A DNA stretch of 64,000 bases from Liriodendron chinense (Eukaryota > Streptophyta > Magnoliopsida > Magnoliales > Magnoliaceae). The notes beneath the pieces are model-generated. The model searched no databases. It saw only the letters and a program-made list of their open reading frames with translations, and was not told the origin of the DNA. The DNA is taken from positions 310,001 to 374,000 of the forward strand of contig ML058513.1 of NCBI GenBank assembly GCA_003013855.2. The letters are read 5' to 3'. Position 1 is the stretch's first letter; each line of letters starts with the position of its first letter. The position numbers were made by a program, and so were the translations under genes. Shown piece after piece: positions 48,201 to 57,653 of this stretch.

Positions 48201-51200
48201 TACCTTTTGCAAGTGTCATTGAGTTTCTTGTTAAAGAAGGTCACTAGAATTCCCTTGCTGACTGAGAACACCACCAATGCCTACATGGGAATGTCACAGG
48301 CAACTTTGAACACCTGCTCGAAGTGAAGAAGGCATAGAACAGGCACTTTTGTCATCTTGCACTCTCTCCTCAAAGACTTTAGTTATTGTTTTGGTCAACT
48401 CAAAGGGGCTTGACTCATACATTATGTAATCAGGGCCATGAGCATTAAAGTTTCTGATGAACCTCCTACAAAATGTTGACAGCCTATGGAAACTATGAAC
48501 CTCGGTAAAAAAAAGTACTCGAGAAAATACATTTCAAGTAGATATAATGCTTACTTTCCTTGGCATAAGACTCCATAACTTGTTGAAGTTAACTCGAATG
48601 ATCCTCGTGCAGACAGTTCTAAACAAGGATGTAGTCAAAATGGACAATGACAAACTCGCTCACAAAAAAGCCGTAGGATGTGCATCATGAATTGTGGCAT
48701 GGATGAAGGTGTCAGGCAAGTTGGCTAATCTAAAAGGCATGACTACCCATTCATATAGCCAACACCTTTTTTTTTTTTTTGAACGGTTATAACCATGTCC
48801 CAACTTGAACGCTATCTCCGCTCATCACCTAGTCAGATCCTAATCTGGTGAAAATCATTCCTCACATCAATCTTTGAAAAGATTGCGGAATCTATCATAT
48901 CTAACATATCATCTACTCATGGAAAGGAAGCCTATGCTTAATTGTTATCTTATTAATGGCTCGGCTATCTAAGCACATCATCCAATGGCCATCTTTCTTC
49001 GGCATCAATAAAGCAGGTGCAGTGCATGGGCTTAGACTTTTCAAATAAATCCTCTATCTGTAGGTGAACTCTACATGCTCTGTCCGATTCATAACATGAT
49101 GCTGGAAGATTTGGCAATGAGGCCGTCACACCAAATCTATTGCGTGCTGAATAACATACATAGGTGGAAACTCATATGCCAACTCTACAATCAAGTCCTG
49201 AAACTGGACAATAAATCTTGGGTGTCAGCATGGGAAAGTCTCCAATTGACACACTTGCAATCAGGACCCATCAGTGCATGCATAGACTTAGGGCGTGTTT
49301 GCCGCACGGGATTTGGTGGGATTCAATGGGATTGAATGGTAAAAATTACTTTTTCAAATCCACCCCTTGTTTGGTTGTGATTTTTGTTGGTGATGGATTA
49401 CGCTTTGGAAACTACGTCGGGATTCTCACAATCCCACCCATTGTGGGAGCAAATCTTGAAAGGGAGAAGAAATCGGAAGCAAATTATACAACGGTGCATC
49501 ACCAAGCTCTATGGTCCCCACTATGATATATGTATTATATCCATACCGTTCATCCGTCTATCGAGATCATATTAGGCCATGAGCCCAAAAATGACACAAA
49601 TCCAAAGCTTACGTGGACCAAAAGTAGTAAGGACAATGGCTACTACCGTTGAAACCCTCCCAAGGCCCATCATGATGGTTATTTGTCATCAAAGTTGTTC
49701 ATGAGATCACACATACATAGATGAAGGTAGGAAAACAAATATCATATTGATCCAAAACTTCTATAGCCCTCAAGAAGTTTTCAATGGTAGACGGTTAAAA
49801 CTCCACTGCTTTATGATGTGTGGTCAATTTGACATTCAAATATGCCTCATTTTTTGACCCATGCCCTAAAATGATCTCGTAAAATAGATAGACGGTGTGG
49901 ATATAATACATACATTGTTGTGGGCCCCACAAAATTGGTGATGTAAACATAGTGTCTTCATCCCAACCGGTATCTCATCCACGCCTCCTCCACCTGCCGC
50001 TGGTGGGTTTTCACTGCTGCTAGCCAAACATGGCATGTCGTAGAATGGGATGGGATGAAAATTTTTAATCCCACGACAACCCCTGACGGCATGTAATGAT
50101 TACTTTCAAGCAATCCCACTCCCGTTTAATCCCACCTAATCCCGTGCAGCAAACACGCCCTTAGGATCTCCTCAATAAACCATGTCATGCTATGAGCCAA
50201 AAAGTAGCCTTTTTCTCTTTAGGCTCTTCATCTCTCATTGAATTGAGAGTGATATGCTTACCTTTAAACACAAAGGCATAAGTATTCTTGTAGCTTGAAT
50301 GGTCTACCTCCCTATCAGACAACCAATGTCAACCCAATAAGATGTTTGACTTTCATTTGAATAATGTCAAACCATTGAATCCTGATAATGCACGCCCAGT
50401 GAGAAGTTCCACCAAAACCGCTTAGTCACTGGAGGTATGCAGCAATTTTACATGGCTTCGGGTGCTTGTGTTTAGCTTCAACTATCTCAAAAAAAAAAAT
50501 GTATTTAGCATCAACTTGCCTATCATCTCCTGTGGAGCCACATTCATGTTGCTTCATCTTATGATGACTTTCACACCTCCACCACAACTCACTTATGTGT
50601 GGAAAATATTGGTTCGCAAACCAAAATTCTTTTTCTGCCTCCCTAAGAGCATTCAATGTTCATTGAATGACCAGCCATAGCAGATTTTCCATAGGGCCAT
50701 CCAATGCATAGTCATCATTCCCTCTATAGGTCATCCGCTTGTTCGACCTCCTCTACGATGTCTCCCTCATCATACCAGTCACCCTTCCGCTCCCCGCAAT
50801 TACAAATTTCATGAAGAGCAGGAAGATGCAAAGTATTCAAGTGTATTTTCCCATCGCCCACTTATCCTTCATGATTGTGCAAGTGATCTTCTCCACACCA
50901 TGGATGGCTTTTAGCTTCTATGTCCATGGTTTTCCACTTATGACATAGGAAAGGCTCATGGGAGGGACCTCGCACCACCAACCCTCAGAATTATTTTTCT
51001 CCAAAGGAATAAATTACAAGGTATCATTGAGTTGGATATTCTTAACATTTGGGAAAACATCTCGACTTTGACAATCTGATTATCACCTCACCGGAGATGA
51101 ACTACCCACAACTATTTCCATCAATTATCATCTTAACACTCTTTCCTTGTACATTTCATCTAGTTCTGAATAAATATCCACGTGGGTTTAAGATCCAATT

Positions 51201-54200
51201 GACTTACCCTAGCATCCACTTTTCTGATAGCTGTTGCACCATCTTCAATACCTCACTCCAACCTTCTCCCAAATGTAAGAACTCAAAGATGTATCACTTC
51301 AAGTGGACATCAAATTTTGGTACCAAATTGGTTGGGGAATGGGCTGAGATGGGGGCAGATTTGGGGACTATTTTAGAGTTTTCCAGGTCAGAATGGTTTT
51401 ATGGCTGATTATGGACAGTGACGGTACTGAAAGTGGGCTAGAATTGTGGAGAGATTTGGGTGGTTTTGGAGATTATTTTGGTCATATCAAATGAGACCAG
51501 ATCGAGGATCTTCTAGATCAGATCAAGGGTCTGATGACAGATTTAACAAAATCAATGGTCTGATTGAAGATGCCCATCTAACGGATTGGCTGACCTATGG
51601 GTCCTTCTTGTTCAATCGAATGTCCTCCAGGCTCCAGCGCTTGATATGCAAACCGTACAAGTGTAGAGAGGCCCTTGTACGATCATACAAAGCCTATAAA
51701 CTCCAAAAATGGTTGCGTATACAACTGTCAAGCATCTGTACACTTTCAATTTGTTTCCTCGTATATTTAGTTCCCTTCTTTATTTACAGGTCTTTGGCAG
51801 AGCTTCTCTTTAAGGTTGTTTCCTTCTTTAGTTAATTCTTTTATTTCAATTACAAATTTTAGGGTAGATTGAGTAAGATTAGGGAAGGAATTTTGGGCCA
51901 ATAGGCTTCAAAAGCCTTAGATTCTTTAACTATAAGCAGGACCATGTAACAAGGTTATATATATAGCCATGCAAATGAAATTTTAGATATTATACTATAA
52001 ATTATTCAATTGAAAATTGCTATGTTTTGCGTGTTTATTGTGATTGGAAGCATGGTCTAGTAGTGAGATGCTTTTTGATACCCTTAGGTATTGATTCCCT
52101 TTGGTTTCGGTGGTGCGAATCCACTATTCTATGGTCGTCATCACCATAATCATCATCTAAGCCTTATCAAACTAATTGGGGTCGGCTACACAAATCTTGT
52201 TCCACCAGTCCACTCTATCAAGGATGATATCCTTGACTGAGGAAGAGATTGCAGACTTCACTTGCCTTAGGTGCCTCATCCATCAATATAAGATCATGCT
52301 TTCAGATTGAGATGCTTGGATTTGGAAGGCTGATAAATTCGACCAGTTTTCAGTCCGGATCCCATTTCTCTTGTGTGGAAGTATAAGGGTCCCCCTCGAG
52401 TCCTTGCCTTCACATGGTCCGTTGGCAAAATCAAGGGGTTCACGATCGATAATCTTAGGAAGAGAGGGATGATCATCACAAATGGGTGCATATTGTGTTT
52501 CAAGGATGTGAAGTCGGTGAATCATCTATTCATCCACTACCCTTTTATTCAACATATCTTGTGGAAGTTCCTATTCCTCCATATGGAGTGGGTGATGTCA
52601 TATTCCATGGGTGAGCTTTTGAGGGCTTGGCATGGGAGGAAGAATGGCAAGAGACGATCGACGGCTTGGTTATTGTCCATACTGGCAGTGTTTTCGGCAC
52701 TTTGGCTTGAACACAATAACCATATCTTCCAGGATAGGATGTGTCCTCCTTATGTATTTTTTTCTCAAAGCTAAACGTATTATTATAGAATGAGTTAGTG
52801 CATCAAAGGTCTTTGGGAACAATCACGGGGACTTTATAAGAGCTTTTTGGGGTGTTGGTTGTATTTGGAATGATGCCTAATCATCATTTCACCTTGCTGT
52901 AATAAAATATTGTTATCCTTAAAAAAACAAAATGACCAGGAATTATAGCAGATTAGGATCAAAAACTCCAGCAGCTACTCTTTAAGATTTGAAGCTAAAC
53001 TTCACACATTAGATAAATAATGGGCAAAAAAGGAAACAAAGGGAACAAGTTCTAATGGAACACCACACCACTAGACTAGAAGCGTGGGGCTATAGGAGTG
53101 TCAAATTCTAGGCAAGAAAATTCTAGTTGCAAGAATTGAAGAAAAAGGTTTTATTCAATCCAAATCTAAAAGCCAAATGGCATCTATTTCCTATATATGA
53201 AGGCTCAATAACCCAACCATGGAACCCCACATCTCAAAAAACCAAGGAACCCCACTTTAGATTATTTTAGACTCCTAGACTAGACGGCCCCATTGAAAAA
53301 TTAGCATGCAGACAACCCAACACCAAAATTAGCATCAAGCCATTTACTAAAGAGGTGGAACCACTTGCAACCAATAGAAAGCCTTAAAAGGCTTCTACTA
53401 TAAGTCAATGGGACCACAGTTTAGTAAGGAAACTGGTGTTTCAGTCCATATTTTTAGCTGGTTAGCTAGACATTACAGAAAACCTAATTTGGCATCAATA
53501 TATCATCAAAATCCCACTCCTAGATAGCATAATAATTTAAGGACTCTTTAAAACACAAGTAATTAACTATTAGTCCTGGATTCTTTTGACTATATCATTT
53601 CCAAAGACTCCTAAAATCTGCCACACAGAGACACAGCCCATAACCCCTTCTATTAAACAAGTGTGCTCCTTATGCCTTATGGACCTCGTGATACTCTTAA
53701 CCAATCAATATTGATGTACTGAAAACAGTAAGATAATTACAAAAACCCTAAACTGATCTAAAACTGACTTTTTGACACGTGAAACCCAGATCGACCCAGA
53801 AGTAGCCCTTTTTTTATGAACATTTAGTTTTATGAATTAAAAATAGAAAAAATTAAAATAAAACAGTAACAACACCAACAGAGAAACCAACAAATAACCA
53901 GCAGCTCAACCCCTAACAACAGGCACTACTCTAACACAGCAAACAAGACAAAGCAAGGCCAAGAATCCTGCTAAAGAACCCCATTGCTAACCAACTTCAA
54001 ACACGGATTTATGAACTCCAAGTTGTCCGATCTGTTCATAGTGCACAAGGGCTGCTTCATTCAGTTTACTATAGGGAAACGAGGAGAATTAGTTTTTGTG
54101 TAGTGGAAAACAGTGCCTGAGAAACTTGGAACAGAACCTGCTCAAACCAAAATTGAGCCAGCCCCGGCTGAGTCGAACAAGTTTTGATAGCTCAATTTTG

Positions 54201-55823
54201 CTTTCTCATTGACACGGCCAGGCTTGTCTTTTCTTTTCTTTTTCTTTTTTAATTCGTTAACTATACCAATTCAACCAAGCTGAATCAACAATTCGTAATC
54301 CATTTGTAAATCCAATAAAAGTATCAGCTTGAGTTTCTACTTGAGGAAAAACATGATCAGACATTCGGATTAAGTTGTGGAGGGCACACAAACTTATCAT
54401 TTTTTCCATCATATCCTCCAACCTCCAAAACAAAGCAACAAGTAACACCAAAGTTTACCCATTTGATGACACTTCGCAGATCCCCAAAAGAAACTCACGA
54501 GCTTTGGCCTCATTTGAATCCTTCTTTCCAGGCAGAATGGAGAGCTACTATGAATTCTCCAAGATTTTCTCTTGGGGAATCACCCACTCTCGAGTCCTGC
54601 CAGAGCCATGTTCCCCAAGTAGCTACCTTCAAAATTCAACCTTCTCCCCCTATTAAAATATTAGTCCCTTGGTCTTCTAAGGTATTCATAGGGTCTCTCA
54701 ATCATAATGTCACCTTTCTCAAAGTGCTACTCCCCCAGTTTTCATCTTGCTCTAAATTCTGATTTTCTAATCAAACAGAGAAAAAAGGCAAATCCAATGG
54801 GATTTGGAAAATCATTAATCCCCAAATCCAAAACCACAACTAGTTTTCGCGTTGCAAATTACAACCAAAACATTTCAGAAACAAATGCGAGCAGACCAAA
54901 CCACCTGGTGTCAAGAAATGGAATATGTAAATAGCATGCTTACATTTCAGCAGTTCCAAAGAACTCAACAAAATATTTCTTAGGATCTGGCGACCGTTCC
55001 CAATCTTCAGGCCTGCTAATCTGCAGATCCAAAGCCCATTAATGTCTTTTAGAAACATGCCAACTGACATATCAACAATCATGAAAATACTCAAGAAAAT
55101 AGGATGAATTCAGCAGATGCGGGAAACTAAAACAGAAGTCTGGAAACAACGAATAAGAGCTAGATTGTGATGTGCCACATTTCTCAAACGGTAGTGGCTC
55201 ATCTATCGTACCTGTGGAATGCATGTACACCAATCCAGACCATCCAAATCAGGGACCCCATCTTGGATCAAGCGCATACGAAACTAGCGCTGATCGGGCA
55301 TTCCCGAGCATCCAAGTGATGGCCATCATGTGGGATGACTCAGAAGAAACCAGACAGCGGTCCAAATTTAAAAGCCAATACCAGATGGTTAAGATCATCC
55401 AATCAGTATGAATTTCGGCCCACAATCCATCCACAATATGGTCCACGATTTGGACGTTCTGGATCGACGAGTGTATATACCAGCAGACGAGTAACCACCT
55501 GTTAGCAATTGGCACAAAACAAACAACCTAGTCTAACCCAATCGATTCTTTCAAAAATTCATTGTACTTATATTCACATAGCAATTCCAAAATCTCCACA
55601 GATACGGAAAACCGAACCCTAATGCTTCGTTTTCGCATGAATTGGTAATGGAAAAAAATCCCAAAAAAAAAAAAAACTAAAAAAGAGAGAAGAATCTTCA
55701 AACAAAAAATACCTTAGCTGGCCAAGCTGGGAATCCTTTAACCTTAGCAAGGACAAGATCTCCAAGACTCAACGGATTCTTCACCTTCGATCGATTCGCT
55801 CCCCTTTTACGCCCAGGAGCCAT
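33776..55823 (-). CDS. HUA2: HUA2-like PWWP/CID nuclear protein (11 exons, 1557 aa)
   Basis: Exons on the minus strand: 55823-55713, 55020-54944, 43983-41701, 41595-41070, 40784-40676, 40613-40501, 40431-40244, 35477-34877, 34803-34314, 34096-34001, 33855-33776. They sum to 4674 bases with no internal stop, and every intron is GT..AG. The start at 55823 opens with MAPGRKRGAN, the usual family N-terminus. Residues about 20-78 form a PWWP domain (motif PAWP at 32-35). Residues 64-823 are low-complexity and charged, with basic clusters RPRRRK (about 450) and TKRRRR (about 544). Residues about 970-1115 form a CID/RPR domain (LAIDCAKYGIASE, FFLVDSITQCSHSQKG). Residues about 1235-1320 are proline-rich, and the end is NSWRPA. 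In Arabidopsis, HUA2 is a nuclear factor promoting AGAMOUS and FLC expression and pre-mRNA processing; that role is transferred by homology. Arabidopsis HUA2 is about 1390 aa, so this copy is somewhat longer. It could be a HULK paralogue instead. Confidence 0.93.
35854..35985 (+). mobile_element. Short SINE, copy 1, 16-bp target duplication
   Basis: The 132-bp body is flanked by perfect copies of CTTTGAATATTCAAAG (35838-35853 and 35986-36001). It contains GATCGATTCCTC (B-box-like), GGGATTAGTCTCGCC and ACACCCTGTCATCAT, and ends in an A-rich tail. The same sequence occurs inverted at 46844-46991. It lies inside HUA2-like intron 7, antisense to the gene. Confidence 0.8.
36808..37033 (-). mobile_element. 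SINE nested in an Au-like SINE tail, 20-bp target duplication
   Basis: AATTGAAATATAAATATGAG flanks the unit perfectly at 36788-36807 and 37034-37053. The left 40 bases (AGTTGGGATAAGGCTTAGATG, then GAT repeats) match the 3' end of Au-type plant SINEs on the plus strand. The remainder, read on the minus strand, is a second tRNA-derived SINE (A-box-like TATCCAGGCTGG, B-box-like AGGTTCAAGAC) whose A-rich tail meets the GAT repeat. A GATGATG remains on the far side at 37027-37033, as expected if the second SINE landed inside the first one's tail. Confidence 0.7.
37160..38760 (+). mobile_element. LINE relic in HUA2-like intron 7, antisense to the gene
   Basis: It starts in the catalytic region, SHLQFSENTLILCE (37200-37240), where the usual (Y/F)ADD is lost. 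It continues with SSPCIGKLPLHLWDKVIKRM, SSWKSRHISLCGRITLIKAP, then GAGIRRLEDINDALLGKWVW, APPKVAAFTWLVGRKR, GHLFILCPFERSVWVGIMEA and LCAERNNRCFRNRNGSLSS before a stop. Stops and frameshifts are frequent. Confidence 0.8.
38819..39160. repeat. About 105-bp minisatellite, three units
   Basis: ATTGTAGAGAC starts at 38820, 38997 and 39104, each followed by GATGGGC.AAA.ATGGTGCACATCA and, in the first two units, AACACCATGCTT. The first unit is lengthened by the LINE tail at 38890-38990. Confidence 0.65.
38890..38990 (-). mobile_element. LINE 3' tail fragment
   Basis: TTTTTTTTTAGAAGTTACGAAACTTTTATTGGAAGCCGCAAGCAAGGCAG is the reverse complement of a LINE tail like those at 44227 and 47470. It splits the first unit of the minisatellite at 38819-39160. 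Confidence 0.5.
39161..39199. repeat. (GA)n microsatellite
   Basis: About 19 uninterrupted GA repeats directly follow the third minisatellite unit. Reading frames through it give Arg-Glu or Ser-Leu runs and are not genes. Confidence 0.9.
39277..39523. mobile_element. Small hAT-like MITE, CAAGGTGT/ATGGTGTG termini, 247 bp
   Basis: It begins CAAGGTGTTCCGTAATGG and ends CTTTACAGCACACCAT. GGCAAGCAC flanks it perfectly at 39268-39276 and 39524-39532 (8 or 9 bases depending on the boundary). The interior repeats GTAACGGCCTTTACGG. An 18-19 base A run splits it. It lies in HUA2-like intron 7. Confidence 0.8.
40244..41595 (-). CDS. HUA2: HUA2-like exons 4-7 encoding the CID (RPR) domain
   Basis: Exons 41595-41070, 40784-40676, 40613-40501 and 40431-40244 are separated by introns of only 285, 62 and 69 bp. 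Exon 4 carries SSTSMKHLIAAAQAKRREA, a family signature. The CID runs from IGRATRLAIDCAKYGIASE through VELLIRKLENEPSFHRRIDL and FFLVDSITQCSHSQKG to RRYMDDIGV. CID domains in other proteins bind the phosphorylated C-terminal tail of RNA polymerase II, which fits a role in transcription-coupled RNA processing. Binding by this protein is inferred. Confidence 0.92.
41701..43983 (-). CDS. HUA2: HUA2-like exon 3 (large central exon)
   Basis: This 2283-base exon encodes residues 64-823. It opens with AFVAPADIQAFTNEAKIK and KEICEAFEELQ, a segment conserved directly after the PWWP domain in this family. The rest is Ser/Lys/Asp-rich and likely disordered, with two short basic clusters that look like nuclear localisation signals. 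Several long reading frames on the opposite strand here (for example 42442-42903 and 43486-43914) are shadows of this exon. Confidence 0.92.
44215..45240 (-). mobile_element. LINE relic in HUA2-like intron 2, 5'-truncated
   Basis: The minus strand gives ECKPHKEGGVGIRRLEDMNA, ALLGKWIWRLECEENSLWRS, KIQFWDDVWIGERMLRSDFP, then LWLKDRSGNFTVKSLYRITS, YGAPPKVAAFAWLVGRNTVL and IFCPFARGLWDKILEIFNIP, the post-RT linker and zf-RVT order. The tail (read on plus) is TTTTGAAAGGTAAAGAATTACATT at 44227-44250. A 42-base in-frame tandem duplication lies at 45036-45118. Confidence 0.8.
45036..45118 (-). repeat. 42-bp tandem duplication inside LINE
   Basis: AATGGATCTCCACAAGCTG begins at 45036 and again at 45078. 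The two 42-base copies differ at very few positions and translate on the minus strand to a repeated (R)FECEENSLWRSI block. Confidence 0.85.
45925..46010 (-). mobile_element. Au-like SINE remnant
   Basis: A run of CATCATTATCATCACC repeats, then AGCCTTGCCGCTGATACATGG and GGGGTCAGCTA, resembles a decayed reverse-complement Au SINE tail as at 52140-52200. Only the tail end is recognisable. Confidence 0.35.
46844..46991 (-). mobile_element. Short SINE, copy 2, inside gypsy integrase relic
   Basis: The 148-bp minus-strand body matches copy 1 at 35854-35985 (shared ATGCACGTG, GCATCTGCAGGGATTAGTC, ACACCCTGTCATCAT). It is flanked by TAACACACCCAATGCC (46828-46843) and TAACACACCCGATGCC (46992-47007), 15 of 16 identical. 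Its insertion splits the gypsy integrase homology. Confidence 0.8.
47464..47960 (-). mobile_element. LINE 3' end inserted in the gypsy relic
   Basis: The minus strand reads MADAELIDHMFIHCSFSRLI, WESFLAAGP and FWAVWKERNKCYF, the zf-RVT C-terminal part. The tail (on plus) is TTCTTTTTGAAAGGCAACAGTAACTTTATTAAG at 47470-47503. It interrupts RNase H to integrase homology of the gypsy element. Confidence 0.7.
49291..50160. mobile_element. Harbinger-type MITE, 870 bp, TTA duplication
   Basis: Near-perfect inverted ends: GGGCGTGTTTGCCGCACGGG at 49291-49310 against GGGCGTGTTTGCTGCACGGG read inward from 50160. TTA flanks it at 49288-49290 and 50161-50163. It sits between the protease and reverse-transcriptase homologies of the gypsy relic in HUA2-like intron 2. 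Confidence 0.88.
51290..52030 (+). other. LTR-like block (solo LTR candidate)
   Basis: GGGCCAATAGGCTTCAAAAGCC, a TATA-like ACTATAAGCAGGACCATGTAAC at 51930-51951 and AAATTATTCAATTGAAAATTGC downstream are arranged as promoter, start region and leader of a plant LTR on the plus strand. There is no coding homology, termini were not defined and no target duplication was found. It is opposite in strand to the gypsy relic beside it. Confidence 0.35.
52040..52220 (+). mobile_element. tRNA-derived SINE joined tail-to-tail to Au-like SINE
   Basis: On the plus strand, AGCATGGTCTAGTAGTGAGATG (about 52050-52071; A-box-like TGGTCTAGTAGT) and GGTGCGAATCC (B-box-like) resemble a tRNA-derived SINE. Repeated ATC follows, then TCTAAGCCTTATC and TTGGGGTCGGCTACA, the reverse complement of an Au-type SINE 3' end. 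No clean target duplication was found. Confidence 0.5.
52225..52926 (+). mobile_element. LINE 3' end in HUA2-like intron 2, antisense
   Basis: Plus-strand text WKYKGPPRVLAFTWSVGKIK, GFTIDNLRKRGMIITNGCIL, CFKDVKSVNHLFIHYPFIQH and LAVFSALWLEHNNHIFQDR is the zf-RVT domain and what follows it. It ends TTGTTATCCTTAAAAAAACAAAA at 52909-52931. Confidence 0.8.
52932..54943. other. Intron sequence without recognisable element
   Basis: The part of HUA2-like intron 2 next to exon 2. No domain, repeat end or target duplication could be recognised. Confidence 0.5.
54944..55823 (-). CDS. HUA2: HUA2-like exons 1-2 encoding the PWWP domain
   Basis: Exon 1 (55823-55713) encodes 37 residues ending GFPAWPAK and exits in phase 0 at AAG|GT. 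Exon 2 (55020-54944, 77 bases) begins ISRPEDWERSPDPKKYF and ends FFGTAE plus two bases. Those two bases join the first T of exon 3 to make isoleucine, restoring the family sequence EIAFVAPADIQ across an 11-kb intron. The intron between them is 692 bp. Confidence 0.93.
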
Positions 55824-56115
55824 GGCGAAATACGAACCCTAATCCAACCTCAGTCTTCAGGGAGATTATAGAAGCTTTACGGTCAGACGAGTCTGAGAGT
55901 ACGTGGTGGAGATCTTCTGGGTCGCGAAAGCTGAGAACGAGAGATTCCAGCGAACGAGATGGCTACTGGAGAAGAATCGGACGGTGGGGAATGAGTGATG
56001 TGGAATTAGGGTTCTGCATTTGAACGGCGGGGATGGGAGATGAGAGGTTGAGGTGGGGTGAGACAGGCGAAGGAGGGAGAGAAGGGACAGGGGGACTCGC
56101 GGTGTACATGTGAGA

Positions 56116-56140
56116 AAGAGAGAGAGAGAGAGAGAGAGAG
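56116..56140 (-). promoter_or_regulatory. (CT)n tract upstream of HUA2-like start
   Basis: The plus strand shows an uninterrupted GA repeat, so the coding strand of HUA2-like carries a CT repeat about 290 bp before the ATG. CT microsatellites are frequent in plant 5' leaders and core promoters. Whether this one is transcribed cannot be read from sequence. The 55824-56110 stretch is the probable 5' leader. Confidence 0.45.
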
Positions 56141-56540
56141 CTGTGCCTTCTGTCGCGATCCAGCAACAGCGTGTGTCGCCTCCCACTATGGCCCACATGC
56201 TGAGATGGTCCGATGATCTGAACCGTCCATATTCTTGTTATTACTACGAGTAAGCAATTATCTAATGCTCGCACTTCATTGATGAGCCTATAAATTGATT
56301 TTTAGAGTTGAATGGGAGTCATTGAAAACTTTCTTTTCATTGTTGTGAACTCATCTTCAGGTAGTGCTCGCTATCATCCTTCCAGCGCAGCTTTCCTGTG
56401 GTGGCCCGTATAGCATTGAATCCATAATATGGACGGTTCAGATCAAAGAAAAATTCAGAATGTCCGGCCCGGTGGGCGGCGACATACGCTTGATCCTTTG
56501 TCGCGACAGTGACCATGGCGAACCCTGCCATGAACGAGTT

Positions 56541-56906
56541 GCTACTGGTCGGTGCTCCGTGGGACCCACCATGATGCATGTGTTTTATCCACACGGTCCA
56601 TCCCTTTTACAATATCATTTTAGGGCATTATCCAAAAAAATATTAAGATCCAAATCTCAGGTGGACCACACTACAGGAAATAATGGCGAATGAATGCCCA
56701 CCTTTAAAAACGTCTTTGGCCACAAAAGTTTTGGATCAATCTGATATTTGAGTTTCCCTGGTGTGTGACCTGCTCAACAGGTTGGATGGAGAATAAACAT
56801 TACAGTGTGCCTCACGAAGTTTTTAATGGTGGGTATTCAATAATCATTGTTTTCTGTCTTATGGTTCATACATCATGGTGGGGCCCACAGAGTACTGATT
56901 AGTAGC
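56541..56906. mobile_element. MITE with about 39-bp inverted ends
   Basis: GCTACTGGTCGGTGCTCCGT at 56541 and GCTACTAATCAGTACTCTGT read inward from 56906 continue into GGGACCCACCATGATGCATG and GGGCCCCACCATGATGTATG. The interior is noncoding, and the exact outer limits and duplication are unclear. It lies about 700 bp upstream of the HUA2-like start codon. Confidence 0.65.
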
Positions 56907-57368
56907 TAAGTCTCAACTGGCTGGGTCAGTATGCAAATCCGCATCCAGTTGCGACTAACGAGCGAGACGTGCCCAGGCCACTCGTCGGGTGGGTCCCAGA
57001 TGGATCACTTTGTGGTCAGATGTCCAGGTTGGTCCACTCGTCAGATGAGCACGGGTATTTGAGGGAATGGACGGTGGATAGAAAGATGAGTAGCTGTCTA
57101 TGTCAATGTACATGTGCCCACTTACTGAGTTTGTGTTTGGCGCCTGACATGGACCAATTAAAAGTCCATCACACGTTGGCACTATATGGCTGATATGAGA
57201 GTATTTACGTTTGGTCTTTGTTCATCCATACGCATTCATTTGTAAATGCACGAGCACAAACCCCTGTGCCAACCTTTATTAGCACGAATCAACACATGTC
57301 ACATAGTCACATTTATTGTGCCCATTAATAAGGCAGTGTACTCAACACGCTTATAAAAGACCCACCAA

Positions 57369-57653
57369 ATGAATAAATCTAATAATGTATCCGACTATGA
57401 TATTCTTGGTAAAACCATTTCTCACAATTCTTTCGGAATGGGAGATCTTCTTATAAAATTCCAAAGATACGAAGATTGGACTGATGCCCAAGCAAACCTT
57501 GACATGGTTCAAACCCAAATTGAGAGAAACAAACACTTCAACCTAATTGGGTCTAGAATCAAAATAAAGAGAATGGAAAGGAGGCTCGAAGAAGTATACG
57601 ATTTGTCCAATAACAGGCCAGTATCAAGTAATTATGGGCCACTCACCAGATAG
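57369..57653 (+). CDS. Unidentified 94-codon open frame
   Basis: This is an intact frame of mixed composition, charged and probably helical towards its end (RIKIKRMERRLEEVY). I do not recognise it. TTATAAAAG lies at 57351-57359, only about 10 bases before the ATG, so a start site about 30 bases downstream of that TATA would leave the ATG out. A second TATA-like TTTATAAAAC is at 58115-58124. It could be a piece of an LTR retroelement or simply a chance frame. Confidence 0.2.
   Translation: MNKSNNVSDYDILGKTISHNSFGMGDLLIKFQRYEDWTDAQANLDMVQTQIERNKHFNLIGSRIKIKRMERRLEEVYDLSNNRPVSSNYGPLTR

Larger units (their letters stand above)
46560..50960 (-). mobile_element. Ty3/gypsy pol relic with nested insertions
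   Basis: Minus-strand frames in 5' to 3' order: protease end ILLG*HWLSDREVDHSSYKN and TYAFVFKGKHITL (50340-50240); then after the Harbinger MITE, reverse-transcriptase/RNase H text with GIGGVLSVSKGILVTFFNKK (48270-48210), LNDTCKRYFSYHVEL, LRYLNSQKKLLCNM and KWSMYMQEFTFCLEHQMGVE, NKVTN (48130-47980). After a LINE tail it continues with integrase zinc-finger/core text ELNSRGFGGNLGR, EDVFYWPSLKKNARALIKR, CLVCQLGKGCKQNT and PWEGISLDFVSGL (47320-47080). All pieces are frameshifted. Same orientation as HUA2-like. No LTR pair was identified. Confidence 0.75.
43984..54943 (-). other. HUA2-like intron 2 (10.96 kb), packed with nested elements
   Basis: The donor is GAAAT|GTAAGC at 54944/54943 and the acceptor TATGCAG at 43984. 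Inside lie, by coordinate, a minus-strand LINE 3' part (44215-45240), a minus-strand Ty3/gypsy pol relic (46560-50960) itself carrying a SINE, a LINE tail and a Harbinger MITE, a plus-strand LTR-like block (51290-52030), paired SINE sequences (52040-52220) and a plus-strand LINE 3' end (52225-52926). The 52930-54940 part holds no recognisable element. Confidence 0.85.
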
